NCBI GenBank assembly: GCA_944321465.1
Contig: CALULL010000013.1
Span: 1 to 64,000, forward strand
Reading direction: 5' to 3'
DNA: 64,000 nt
From: an uncultured Bacteroides sp.
GTDB lineage: Bacteria > Bacteroidota > Bacteroidia > Bacteroidales > Bacteroidaceae
Positions 48,630-57,125 of this stretch are shown piece by piece. The notes below the pieces were generated by a model that saw only the letters and a list, made by a program, of their open reading frames with translations, was not told where the DNA came from and did no database searches. Position numbers and translations under genes: made by a program. Position 1 is the stretch's first letter, and the number at the start of each line of letters is the position of its first letter.

Positions 48630-48669
48630 CCCCATGCCCGCAGGGACGGCCCACGCCCCGGACATGGGG
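48630..48669 (+). terminator. Possible terminator of the cobalamin operon
   Basis: CCCCATG (48630-48636) pairs perfectly with CATGGGG (48663-48669) around a 26-nt loop, 12 bp past the CbiJ-CbiD stop. No T run follows. Confidence 0.4.
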
Positions 48670-48782
48670 CGGAAGCAAGCACCACCCTTACACAGCTCGG
48701 CGGGAGGGCATACGCCGGAGAGCCGGTGGGAAGGGAAAAGAGAATGTACCGGGTTTGTCATGGCCATGTAACAACTATTGCA

Positions 48783-48790
48783 TACCTTTG
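48783..48790 (+). promoter_or_regulatory. Candidate -7 box of ppk1
   Basis: TACCTTTG fits TAnnTTTG. Its end is only 10-16 bp before the two candidate ATGs (48801 and 48807), implying an almost leaderless transcript. A TTTG at 48754-48757 is too far for a typical -33. Confidence 0.5.
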
Positions 48791-48800
48791 CGCAAAACTC

Positions 48801-50879
48801 ATGAATATGGACAAAACCATCAATAAGAAGACCTTGGCAGCCAACTACGTGGACCGAGACCTGAGCTGGATGTACTTCAACCGGCGCATACTGCAAGAGG
48901 CAACCAAAAATAACATCCCGTTGCTGGAACGACTTAGCTTCCTGGGCATCTACTCGAACAACCTGGACGAGTTCTTCCGCGTACGCATGGCGACGCTGAG
49001 CCGCATCGCCGAGCTTGAGGACAAGAGCGTACACTCGGAGAGCGAGCACGCGCGGCAGCTCATCAAGCAGATAAACAAGCTGAACAACCGCTACGCGGGC
49101 GAGTTCGAGGAAGCCGTGCACGAAGTGACCGCCCGCCTGCACGAGGAGAACATCTGCTTACTGAAAGAGGACGAACTGGACGAAGGGCAGCGGGAGTACG
49201 TCAGGCACTTCTTCCGCCAGCGGCTGAGCGGTTTCGTCAGCGCGGTATGGCTATCGGCCGTGAAGCAGCTCACCGACGAGGCCGACGAGGACATCTATCT
49301 GGCCATCAAGCTTCAGGCCGAGGGGAAGAAAACGTTCGACTATGCGCTCATCGAACTGCCGGTGGCCGTATGCGGGCGGTTCGTACAGTTACCCGACCGT
49401 GGGGAAAAGAAATGTCTGATGTACCTCGACGACGTGATACGCTTCTGCCTGCCGATGATATTCAGCGGCATGGGCTTCGTGCACTTCGAAGCATACGCCT
49501 TCAAGTTCACCAAGGATGCCGAGATGGAGATAGACAACGACCTGCGCAACGGCATGTTGCAGAAGATTTCCAAAGGCGTGAAGAGCCGTAAGAAAGGCAA
49601 CGCGCTGCGCGTCATCTACGATGCCAACATGCCCAAGGACCTGCACAAGCGGGTGATGAACAAGCTGAACCTGGACAAACTGGATACACTGCTGGCCGGT
49701 GGACGTTATCATAACCACAAGGACCTGATGTCGTTTCCCGACTGCGGGCGACGCGACTTGAAGTACCCCGCCTGGGAACCGCTCATCAAGCCCGAGCTGG
49801 ACAGCGGGGAGAGCCTGCTGAAGCTAATCCAGCAGGGCGACAGGTTCATCCACGTGCCCTATCACAGCTTCGACTACTACATACGGGTATTGCAGGAGGC
49901 GGCCATTCACAAAGAAGTAAAAAGCATCAAAACGACTCTGTATCGGTTGGCCAAAGACTCGAAGGTGGTGAAGGCACTCATCTGTGCGGCGCGCAACGGC
50001 AAGAAGGTGACGGTGGTCATCGAACTATTGGCCCGCTTCGACGAGGCCTCCAATATAGGGTGGTCGAAGAAGATGCAGGATGCGGGCATACACGTTATAT
50101 TCGGGGTGGAGGGTCTGAAAGTACACTCGAAGATAACACACATAGGGATGAAGACCGGACCGGACGTGGCCTGCATCAGCACGGGCAACTTCCACGAAGG
50201 CAATGCCCGCACGTACACGGACTACATGCTGATGACGGCGGCACGAAGCATCGTGCACGATGTCGACTCGGTGTTCACATTTATCGAAAAGCCCTACTCG
50301 CCCGTACACTTCAAGGAACTGCTCGTATCGCCCAACGAGATGAAACGCAAGTTCGTCCGCCTCATCGACGACGAGATAAAGAACAAGCAGGCAGGCAAGC
50401 CGGCCTACATACGAATAAAGATAAACCACATCACGGACGAGACGATGGTGAAGAAGCTCTACGAGGCATCGGCCAACGGGGTCCCTGTGGACCTGGTGGT
50501 GCGCGGCAACTGCTCGCTAGTGACGGGCACGCCAGGAGTAAGCGACAACATCCACATTAATGCCATCATAGACCGCTATCTGGAGCATTCTCGCATCTTC
50601 ATATTTGCCGCCGGAGGCGAAGGAAAGTACTTTATCGGCTCGGCCGACTGGATGCCACGCAACCTGGACAACCGCATCGAGGTGGTTACCCCTGTCTACT
50701 CGCCGGAAATAAAGGCCGATTTGTGGAACGTGGTGGACTACGGCCTGCGCGACACGCTGCAGGGACGCGTCGTGGACGGAAAAGGTGCAAACGAACCGTG
50801 GACACTGCCCGATGGCATCCCCTTCCGTTCGCAGGAGGAACTGTACAAGTACTACCGGCGTACGCTGGACAACGAATAA
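48801..50879 (+). CDS. ppk1: Polyphosphate kinase 1
   Basis: PPK1 polymerises ATP gamma-phosphate into polyphosphate. The 692-residue protein has the N-terminal helical domain (RDLSWMYFNRRILQEA, RLSFLGIYSNNLDEFFRVRMA) and two PLD-like C-terminal domains. The autophosphorylated His is expected in GLKVHSKITHIG. Start candidates are ATG 48801 and 48807, both after the -7 box; a longer frame from 48726 would include the promoter. It is followed by ppx. Confidence 0.95.
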   Translation: MNMDKTINKKTLAANYVDRDLSWMYFNRRILQEATKNNIPLLERLSFLGIYSNNLDEFFRVRMATLSRIAELEDKSVHSESEHARQLIKQINKLNNRYAGEFEEAVHEVTARLHEENICLLKEDELDEGQREYVRHFFRQRLSGFVSAVWLSAVKQLTDEADEDIYLAIKLQAEGKKTFDYALIELPVAVCGRFVQLPDRGEKKCLMYLDDVIRFCLPMIFSGMGFVHFEAYAFKFTKDAEMEIDNDLRNGMLQKISKGVKSRKKGNALRVIYDANMPKDLHKRVMNKLNLDKLDTLLAGGRYHNHKDLMSFPDCGRRDLKYPAWEPLIKPELDSGESLLKLIQQGDRFIHVPYHSFDYYIRVLQEAAIHKEVKSIKTTLYRLAKDSKVVKALICAARNGKKVTVVIELLARFDEASNIGWSKKMQDAGIHVIFGVEGLKVHSKITHIGMKTGPDVACISTGNFHEGNARTYTDYMLMTAARSIVHDVDSVFTFIEKPYSPVHFKELLVSPNEMKRKFVRLIDDEIKNKQAGKPAYIRIKINHITDETMVKKLYEASANGVPVDLVVRGNCSLVTGTPGVSDNIHINAIIDRYLEHSRIFIFAAGGEGKYFIGSADWMPRNLDNRIEVVTPVYSPEIKADLWNVVDYGLRDTLQGRVVDGKGANEPWTLPDGIPFRSQEELYKYYRRTLDNE

Positions 50880-50890
50880 CGACACAACGG

Positions 50891-50970
50891 CACACAGCCC
50901 GCATCGCTCTTCCGACCCTCTACCCAGGGCACGGACGGGGCGGTGCGGGCGTGTGCAGGGGCATCCGTGC
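50891..50970 (+). terminator. Complex inverted repeats between ppk1 and ppx
   Basis: CACACAGCCCGCA (50891-50903) pairs with TGCGGGCGTGTG (50944-50955) with one bulge. An alternative stem, GCACGGA (50929-50935) with TCCGTGC (50964-50970), would compete with it. A terminator is likely; the mutually exclusive folds are noted. Confidence 0.45.
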
Positions 50971-51053
50971 AGCCCGCAGCCAGCCATCAAGGCATGACAC
51001 GGGGGCGGATAATATATTAAGGTAAAAGATTACTAACACAGAGATTGACGCTT

Positions 51054-51956
51054 ATGGCAGACAAATGCTACGCCGCTATCGACATCGGCTCGAACGCCGT
51101 GCGGCTATTAATCAAAAAGGTAGAGAAGAACGAACGATTGGTGAATAAACGATTGTCCAAGGCCATGATGCTACGCGTGCCGCTGCGACTCGGCTTCGAC
51201 GTGTTCTCGCTCCAAGAAGTGTCGGACAGCAAGGTGATGAAGCTGCGCAGACTGATGAAAGCTTTCAGGCAACTGATGAAAATCTACGAGGTGACTGACT
51301 ACCGTGCCTGCGCCACGTCAGCCATGCGCGATGCCCGAAACGGCAAGGACATCATCCGCAAAGTACTGAAGGATACGGGCATCAACATCGAAGTCATCTC
51401 AGGACAGGAGGAAGCACGCATGATCTACAACAACCACATCGAATGCTTGGAAGACCGGACGGGCAACTACATCTACGTCGACGTGGGAGGAGGCAGCACG
51501 GAAATCAACCTCCTGACCAACGGAGAACTGGTACAGTCGCTGTCGTACAACATCGGTACGGTGCGCATACTGAGCGGAGCCGTCAAGGAGTCCAACTGGG
51601 AACAGATGAAGGACGACCTGAAGAGGCTCACGTCGGGCTTCGAGAAAGTAAATATCATTGGGTCGGGCGGAAACATCAACAAACTCTATCGCCTGTCGGA
51701 GGACAAAGACAAGGAACAGCAACGTCTGCCGGTACATGCATTGCAGACCTTGTACGATGAGCTTAAACCATTGACACCGGAACAACGCATGAAACAATTC
51801 AACCTGAAACCCGACCGGGCCGATGTCATCGTGCCTGCCGCCGAGATATTCCTGACCATCGCGAGTATCGTGAAGGCCGACTACGTGCACGTCCCTGTAA
51901 TAGGTTTAGCCGACGGAATCATCGACGGCCTCTACGCCAAGTCACTCGACAAGTAA
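51054..51956 (+). CDS. ppx: Ppx/GppA-type exopolyphosphatase
   Basis: The 300-residue protein has the sugar kinase/Hsp70-like ATPase fold of the Ppx/GppA family, with phosphate loops YAAIDIGSNAVRLLI and YVDVGGGSTEINLL and the GSGGNINKLYRLSEDK strand. It is the short form without the C-terminal HD domain. It probably degrades polyphosphate or hydrolyses pppGpp; its position after ppk1 favours polyphosphate. ATG 51054 (MADKCYAAIDIGSN) is preferred over a TTG at 51045. Confidence 0.9.
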   Translation: MADKCYAAIDIGSNAVRLLIKKVEKNERLVNKRLSKAMMLRVPLRLGFDVFSLQEVSDSKVMKLRRLMKAFRQLMKIYEVTDYRACATSAMRDARNGKDIIRKVLKDTGINIEVISGQEEARMIYNNHIECLEDRTGNYIYVDVGGGSTEINLLTNGELVQSLSYNIGTVRILSGAVKESNWEQMKDDLKRLTSGFEKVNIIGSGGNINKLYRLSEDKDKEQQRLPVHALQTLYDELKPLTPEQRMKQFNLKPDRADVIVPAAEIFLTIASIVKADYVHVPVIGLADGIIDGLYAKSLDK

Positions 51957-51970
51957 CCGACCGTCCCCAT

Positions 51971-52018
51971 ACAGGAACGACAGGCGGACAGCCCCCTCCG
52001 CCCGCGTGCCGTTCCTGT
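51971..52018 (+). terminator. Hairpin after ppx
   Basis: ACAGGAACG (51971-51979) pairs with CGTTCCTGT (52010-52018), and inner GGCGG/CCGCC bases extend the stem. It lies 15 bp past the ppx stop. Confidence 0.55.
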
Positions 52019-52142
52019 TCGCCTATGGTCTGATACCGCCCCCACGACCTAACACTTTGTCAACTGTAGCCTGGATACCTATTCCTTTGGCTCTCCCGTG
52101 GCTCTCCCGCACCCCATTTTTGAAAAATTAAACCCTAAGGCA

Positions 52143-52172
52143 TTGTCATATCGAAGTATAGCCCTATATTTG
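52143..52172 (+). promoter_or_regulatory. Promoter of the bamD-rpoZ cluster
   Basis: TTG (52143-52145) and TATATTTG (52165-52172) are separated by 19 bp, a textbook Bacteroidota pair. The ATG at 52198 lies 25 bp past the -7 box. Confidence 0.7.
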
Positions 52173-52197
52173 CAAAATCTTTTAGAAACACAGGCAG

Positions 52198-53001
52198 ATG
52201 AAAAAGAACCTACTCGTATTCTTGCTTATCGCTATTGCGTTCTCATCGTGCGGAGAATATAACAAAATACTCAAAAGTACCGACTACATCTATAAATATG
52301 AAGCGGCAAAGAACTATTTTGCAGAAGGCCAATACAGCCGTGCCGCTACATTACTCAACGAGCTTATCACGATTCTGAAAGGTACGGACAAGGCAGAAGA
52401 ATCCCTCTATATGCTGGGCATGTGCTACTATAACCAAGAAGACTACCAGATGGCCTCGCAAACCTTCATGCAGTACTATAACGTCTACCCAAGGGGAACC
52501 TACACCGAACTGGCACGCTTCCATGCAGGAAAAGCCCTCTACCTTGACACCCCCGAGCCGCGCCTCGACCAGTCAGCAACCTACAATGCCATAGAGCAGC
52601 TGCAACTCTTCGTGGAATACTTCCCCCAAAGCCCCAAGAAGGAAGAAGCCCAACAGATGATATTCGAGTTGCAAGACAAACTCGTGATGAAGGAATACCT
52701 CTCGGCCAAGCTCTACTACAACTTGGGCAACTACTTGGGCAACAACTATCTGGCCTGTGTAGTTACCGCCCAAAACGCTCTAAGGGACTATCCTTATACC
52801 AACCTGCGTGAGGATCTTTCAATCCTCATCCTGCGCGCCAAGTACGAGATGGCTGTCTACAGCGTGATTGAACGAAAGGAAGAACGCCTGCGCGAGACCG
52901 TAGACGAATACTACGCCTTCAAGAACGAATTTCCAGACAGCAAATACGCCAAAGAAGCAGACAGGATATTTGCCGACACGAACAAGATGTTAGAGAACTA
53001 A
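52198..53001 (+). CDS. bamD: Outer membrane assembly lipoprotein BamD
   Basis: BamD is a scaffold of the BAM complex that inserts beta-barrel proteins into the outer membrane. The 267-residue protein has a lipoprotein signal ending AFSSC (lipidated Cys18) and TPR-like repeats with YNKILKSTDYIYKYEAAKNYF and EESLYMLGMCYYNQEDYQMASQTF. It is the first of three tandem genes with rpoZ and a DUF4293 gene, 39 bp upstream of rpoZ. Confidence 0.92.
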   Translation: MKKNLLVFLLIAIAFSSCGEYNKILKSTDYIYKYEAAKNYFAEGQYSRAATLLNELITILKGTDKAEESLYMLGMCYYNQEDYQMASQTFMQYYNVYPRGTYTELARFHAGKALYLDTPEPRLDQSATYNAIEQLQLFVEYFPQSPKKEEAQQMIFELQDKLVMKEYLSAKLYYNLGNYLGNNYLACVVTAQNALRDYPYTNLREDLSILILRAKYEMAVYSVIERKEERLRETVDEYYAFKNEFPDSKYAKEADRIFADTNKMLEN

Positions 53002-53040
53002 CGCATATTTCATAACAATACATTTTTAGATTTTCGGGAA

Positions 53041-53376
53041 ATGGATTACAGAAAGACAAATGCACCGACCACGACGGTCACCCGCGATTTGATGGAGTTG
53101 TGCGAAGACACAGGAAACGTCTACGAAACAGTGGCCATCATTGCCAAACGTGCCAACCAAATCAGTGTAGAAATCAAAAACGAACTTTCCAAGAAACTGG
53201 CCGAGTTCGCTTCCTACAACGACAACCTTGAGGAAGTGTTCGAGAACCGCGAACAGATAGAAATATCCCGCTTCTACGAGAAGCTTCCCAAACCAACATT
53301 GATAGCGACCCAGGAATACATAGAAGGCAAAATCTACTATCGCAACCCGATCAAGGAGAAAGACAAGCTGCAATAA
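53041..53376 (+). CDS. rpoZ: DNA-directed RNA polymerase omega subunit, Bacteroidota type
   Basis: The 111-residue protein matches the Bacteroidota form of the omega subunit, with VYETVAIIAKRANQISVEIKNELSKKLAEF as the omega core helix region and a family-specific C-terminal tail (EEVFENREQIEISRFYEKLPKP). Omega assists RNA polymerase assembly. Its position between bamD and a DUF4293 gene is typical for the order. Confidence 0.85.
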   Translation: MDYRKTNAPTTTVTRDLMELCEDTGNVYETVAIIAKRANQISVEIKNELSKKLAEFASYNDNLEEVFENREQIEISRFYEKLPKPTLIATQEYIEGKIYYRNPIKEKDKLQ

Positions 53377-53406
53377 CACCATTTACAAGGAAACGAGAAC
53401 AACACA

Positions 53407-53868
53407 ATGATACAACGCATCCAGTCCGTTTATCTGTTTGCTGTGGCTGTGCTCATGTGCATCGCCCCGTTCCTGCCCTTGGGAACGTTCATCAGCGCAG
53501 ACCAACTCGCATTGCAAACCCTACAGCCCATCGGAGGAACAGAGGGCACCCTTGCGTGGATGTCAACATGGAACGTAGGCCTGGCCATCTTGCAGCTGCT
53601 CGTAGCAATATTGGCCATCGTCACGATTTTCTCATATCGGAAGCGTAAACGGCAAATGCACCTGACCGCAGGCTCCATGCTTCTGCTGACCGCATATTAC
53701 GTTGCGGCCATCCTGCCTATATCGACGGCTTGTAACGAACTGAACGCATCGTTCCACATCAGCTGGTCCCTTTGCCTGCCCGCCATAGCCATCATCTTAG
53801 ACTACTTGGCCTATAAAGCCATACGGCACGACGACCTACTGGTTAAGGCGGCGGACAGACTGCGGTAG
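53407..53868 (+). CDS. DUF4293 family membrane protein
   Basis: The 153-residue protein has four transmembrane segments (about 7-23, 55-75, 87-105 and 118-135) and the family start MIQRIQSVYLFAVAVLM. Its function is unknown. It starts 30 bp after rpoZ. The stop is followed within 20 bp by a long perfect hairpin. Confidence 0.82.
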   Translation: MIQRIQSVYLFAVAVLMCIAPFLPLGTFISADQLALQTLQPIGGTEGTLAWMSTWNVGLAILQLLVAILAIVTIFSYRKRKRQMHLTAGSMLLLTAYYVAAILPISTACNELNASFHISWSLCLPAIAIILDYLAYKAIRHDDLLVKAADRLR

Positions 53869-53886
53869 GACAACCGCGACAAAACA

Positions 53887-53948
53887 CATACATTTAGGAC
53901 ACTGCCCGGATGGTTAAAAGCCCCCGAAGGCAGTGTCCTAAATGTATG
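53887..53948. terminator. Perfect 20-bp inverted repeat after the DUF4293 gene
   Basis: CATACATTTAGGACACTGCC (53887-53906) and its exact reverse complement (53929-53948) form a 20-bp stem with a 22-nt loop. No T run follows, so it is either a long terminator or a small mobile fold-back element. It is not one of the other two repeat families. Confidence 0.6.
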
Positions 53949-54058
53949 CATCCATCCCGAATAAGTTTGGGGAGACTTACGCCTTGAAGAACAATATAAG
54001 GGTCGGAACATACTCAGCATACTCAGCAAAGCGCAATTCTGCACATTATCGGCGGATA

Positions 54059-54083
54059 TTCCGTAGATTTTCCCTAAGTTTGC
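54059..54083 (+). promoter_or_regulatory. Candidate promoter of the TlpA-like gene
   Basis: TAAGTTTG at 54075-54082 fits the -7 consensus and lies 38 bp before the ATG. The 25-bp segment matches the purL promoter region at 23 of 25 positions. No -33 TTG is seen. Confidence 0.55.
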
Positions 54084-54120
54084 CCCGCAATACATCAAAA
54101 CTATTTATGCAAAGAAGAAA

Positions 54121-55227
54121 ATGAAAAAGATTGTTTACTTATTTACCGCAGCTTCCCTGTTGACTGCCTGCAACAGCGGGAACTCAAGCTACACGATAAC
54201 CGGAAGCGTGGAGGGTGCCTCAGACGGCGACTCCGTATATCTGCAACAGAAGGTTGGAAACCGGCAACTGGTGAGGCTCAACTCCGCAGCTATAAGCAAT
54301 GGAAAATTTACCATCAAAGGCGAGCAAGACAGCACCATCAACTGTTACCTCACCTATAACGCCCCAGGAAAAGAGGCCCTAATGATGGATTTCTTCTTGG
54401 AGAACGGAAAGATAGACATCGAATTGACGCACAACAATGACGTTGCTACCGGAACCCCTAACAACGATGCTTATCAAGAGATACGCGCCCAACTCAACGA
54501 CCTGAACCGGCAACTCACCGTTACGTTCAGTGCCCTCGGTGACACGGCACTCACTGCCGAACAACGGCAGCAACGCCAGAAAGAAATGGAGGAAATACAG
54601 GAAAAGATGATGAAGGTCACCATCGACGGCATCAAGAAAAACATAGCCAACGCCGTAGGCATACACCTCTTGAAGCAGAATTTCATCTACATGGATGTCG
54701 ACGACCTGGAACCGCTGATGTCACAGATACCCGCCAACTATGCCAATGACGCAGGCATCGTGCGCCTGAAGGACAACGTTGCACGACTGAGGGCTACGGC
54801 CGTGGGACAGAAATTCACCGACTTCAACATGATTACCCCCGAGGGCCTTTCCGTCAAGCTCTCCGACTACGTAGGCAAGGGGCAGGTAGTGCTCGTGGAC
54901 TTTTGGGCAAGCTGGTGCGGCCCGTGCCGACGCGAAATTCCTCACATTCTGGATCTGTACGAACGAAACAAGAAAGCAGGCTTCGTAGTAGTCGGCGTGT
55001 CACTCGACCACACCCTCGAAGACTGGCAGAAAGGCATCGAACGCCTCGGCATCACCTGGCCTCAAATGTCTGACCTCAAATTTTGGAACAGCGAAGGTGC
55101 ACGCCTTTACGCCGTAAGCAGCATTCCCCACACGGTACTGATTGACGGCGAAGGAACAATCATCGCACGCGGCTTGGACGGCAAGGACTTGGACGAAGCC
55201 GTAGCGAAAGCCCTGAACAACAAATAG
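54121..55227 (+). CDS. TlpA-like thioredoxin lipoprotein with DUF4369 domain
   Basis: The 368-residue protein has a lipoprotein signal ending LLTAC (Cys17), an N-terminal DUF4369-like beta domain (about 20-125), a helical linker, and a C-terminal TlpA thioredoxin domain. The redox pair is Cys266/Cys269 (WASWCGPCRREIP), with the cis-Pro in SSIPHTVLID. It probably exchanges thiols in the periplasm. An intrinsic terminator follows. Confidence 0.9.
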   Translation: MKKIVYLFTAASLLTACNSGNSSYTITGSVEGASDGDSVYLQQKVGNRQLVRLNSAAISNGKFTIKGEQDSTINCYLTYNAPGKEALMMDFFLENGKIDIELTHNNDVATGTPNNDAYQEIRAQLNDLNRQLTVTFSALGDTALTAEQRQQRQKEMEEIQEKMMKVTIDGIKKNIANAVGIHLLKQNFIYMDVDDLEPLMSQIPANYANDAGIVRLKDNVARLRATAVGQKFTDFNMITPEGLSVKLSDYVGKGQVVLVDFWASWCGPCRREIPHILDLYERNKKAGFVVVGVSLDHTLEDWQKGIERLGITWPQMSDLKFWNSEGARLYAVSSIPHTVLIDGEGTIIARGLDGKDLDEAVAKALNNK

Positions 55228-55263
55228 CCACGGGTGCCTTTACCCCTACCCCCTCTAAAAAAG

Positions 55264-55308
55264 GCCATGCTCCACGTGTTCGCGACACACCGGGCATGGC
55301 TCTTTTTC
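55264..55308 (+). terminator. Intrinsic terminator after the TlpA-like gene
   Basis: GCCATGC (55264-55270) pairs with GCATGGC (55294-55300), with further pairing inside (GTGTT/ACAC), and is followed by TCTTTTTC. The stretch 55310-55427 holds only two similar CCAAAAGGG words and no gene. Confidence 0.75.
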
Positions 55309-55427
55309 ATACTTGTGAACAAAAATCTATAACAATAGGTGAGTTAAGTGGTCAATACTATTTTGGCCAAAAGGGACAATCCTGCTTGACCAAAAGGGGC
55401 AAAGTCGCGTGGCTTTTCCAGCGGTCA

Positions 55428-55630
55428 TTAAACCCAAATCGGTCATTAGACCGCCGACTTGGGGCTTGGTTGTCTTTCTTCGGTTTTCCAAGCCCTTTCG
55501 TTCTGCTGTCGGCATCTTGTCTGCCGCTTTGTCTCGGCGTAGCCCGCTACGCCTTCGGCAAAGGTGGCGGCCAATCTGCACGGCAGCAGAACGAAATTGC
55601 TTTGGACTCTAATGACCGATTTGGGTTTAA
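55428..55630. repeat. Dispersed inverted-repeat element, copy C (best copy)
   Basis: The 203-bp element has 23-bp perfect terminal inverted repeats that include TTAA at both ends. Inner inverted pairs TTTCGTTCTGCTG/CAGCAGAACGAAA and GGCGTAGC/GCTACGCC let it fold back almost fully. No protein of its own is supported. Confidence 0.88.
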
Positions 55631-55701
55631 CAGGTAAACTGGTTTTCAGGCCGTTGGGAAGAAGCCTAGCAGGCAGATGAACACTTTTGCAGGAAAATGG
55701 C

Positions 55702-55709
55702 TAACTTTG
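55702..55709 (+). promoter_or_regulatory. Candidate -7 box of the efflux operon
   Basis: TAACTTTG fits TAnnTTTG and lies 30 bp before the ATG at 55740. No TTG is present at the expected distance. Confidence 0.5.
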
Positions 55710-55739
55710 CGCCTCGAAACAGAAGGAGATCTGAGAGAC

Positions 55740-57065
55740 ATGCACACGATGAGACGCACTTACATTGCCTGGCTTGCTGCCCTTTTGTCCGCCATCGTGC
55801 TGCCGGGAGCGCACGCGCAGCAGACGGACTCGCTCTACCTCACACTGGAGCAACTCTTTGAACTTGGTATGGAACACGACCTGCGGCTGGCGGCCGACAG
55901 GCTGGACGAACGCATCTGTGACGAACGTGCCCGCACAGCGCGGGCACGGCGGCTGCCCGACATCGACGTGGGCCTGAACGGCGGATACGTGGGGCAACCA
56001 GTGGTGTTTGAGCGGGGACTATCGGGGGCGACAAGGCCCGAGTCGCCCGACTGGTCGCAGAACTACACCCTGAACCTCAGCCAGCCGCTGTATCACGGAG
56101 GGCGCATACGCACTGCCATAGGGCAGGCCGACCTGGAACGGGAAGCAGCCCGACTAAGGACGGAAACGGACGCATCGGACATCAAACTCGCGCTACTGGA
56201 CCAATACCTGCGACTGTTCAGCCTCTATAAACAGCGGGTAGTGCTGCGGCGGAACATAAGCGAATCGGAACGCCGCCTGAAGGACATCCGACAAATGAAG
56301 GAGGAGGGTCTAATCACGAACAACGACGTGCTGCGCAGCGAAATGCAGCTGACCAACGACCGCCTGTCGCTGCTGGAGACGGAGAACGACCTGCGCCTGG
56401 CCTCGCAGGAGCTGGACGTGCAGCTGGGGCTGGACGAGGGGCTGCTGCTGTGCCCGGACACGTCGCTGCTGGAGCGGGCCTTCGGACTGCTGACGTGCGA
56501 CGAATACATCGCGCTGGCCTATGAAGGCGACCCGGACATGAGGCTACGTGCCAAGCGCACGGAGCTGGCACGCAAAGGTGCGGAGGCGGCACGGGCCGAG
56601 TTGCGCCCCAGCCTGTCGCTCTACGCGGCCAACACGCTGGCACGGCCCGTGTCGCGCACGCTGGCCGACATGTACAACAACGCCTGGAACGTGGGTCTGT
56701 CGGTCTCCTACCCGCTCTCGGCCCTCTACCGCGAACGCCACCGCGTAAACGAGGCTCGGCAGCATGTGCGCCTGGAGCAAAACGCCGAGGAGCAACACCG
56801 GCAGCAGCTGCGCAACAACGTGCGCAACGCCTACCTGAAGCACTACGAGGCACGCGAGCGGGTGAAAGCCCTGGAGCTGTCCGTCCGCCAAGCCGAGGAG
56901 AACTACCGCATCATGCGCAACCGCTACCTGGGACAGCTCGCCATACTGACCGACCTGCTCGACGCAGACAACCTGCGCCTTGATGCCGAACTGAGGCTGA
57001 CGACGGCCCGCACGCAGGTGGTCTACACCTACTATCGGCTGCAACGCGCCATAGGGCGGCTGTGA
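55740..57065 (+). CDS. TolC family outer-membrane efflux protein
   Basis: The 441-residue protein has a signal peptide (RRTYIAWLAALLSAIVLPGAHAQ) and the TolC-type outer membrane efflux architecture, with repeats of alternating helical and barrel segments (LFELGMEHDLRLAADRLDER, YTLNLSQPLYHGGRIRTAIGQADLERE). ATG 55740 is chosen because AAGGAG at 55723-55728 is well spaced and the -7 box precedes it. It is the first gene of an efflux operon. Confidence 0.88.
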   Translation: MHTMRRTYIAWLAALLSAIVLPGAHAQQTDSLYLTLEQLFELGMEHDLRLAADRLDERICDERARTARARRLPDIDVGLNGGYVGQPVVFERGLSGATRPESPDWSQNYTLNLSQPLYHGGRIRTAIGQADLEREAARLRTETDASDIKLALLDQYLRLFSLYKQRVVLRRNISESERRLKDIRQMKEEGLITNNDVLRSEMQLTNDRLSLLETENDLRLASQELDVQLGLDEGLLLCPDTSLLERAFGLLTCDEYIALAYEGDPDMRLRAKRTELARKGAEAARAELRPSLSLYAANTLARPVSRTLADMYNNAWNVGLSVSYPLSALYRERHRVNEARQHVRLEQNAEEQHRQQLRNNVRNAYLKHYEARERVKALELSVRQAEENYRIMRNRYLGQLAILTDLLDADNLRLDAELRLTTARTQVVYTYYRLQRAIGRL

Positions 57066-57125
57066 GGCCGGACGACCAATCACAACGAACAACTAAGACA
57101 AAGAACGAAAGGAGAACTAAACGAC

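Noticed and set aside
55431-55637. Small protein encoded in the dispersed repeat (similar frames in copies C and D)
   Set aside because: The shared open frame simply follows the conserved DNA of the element; it has no start signal and is broken in copies A and B.
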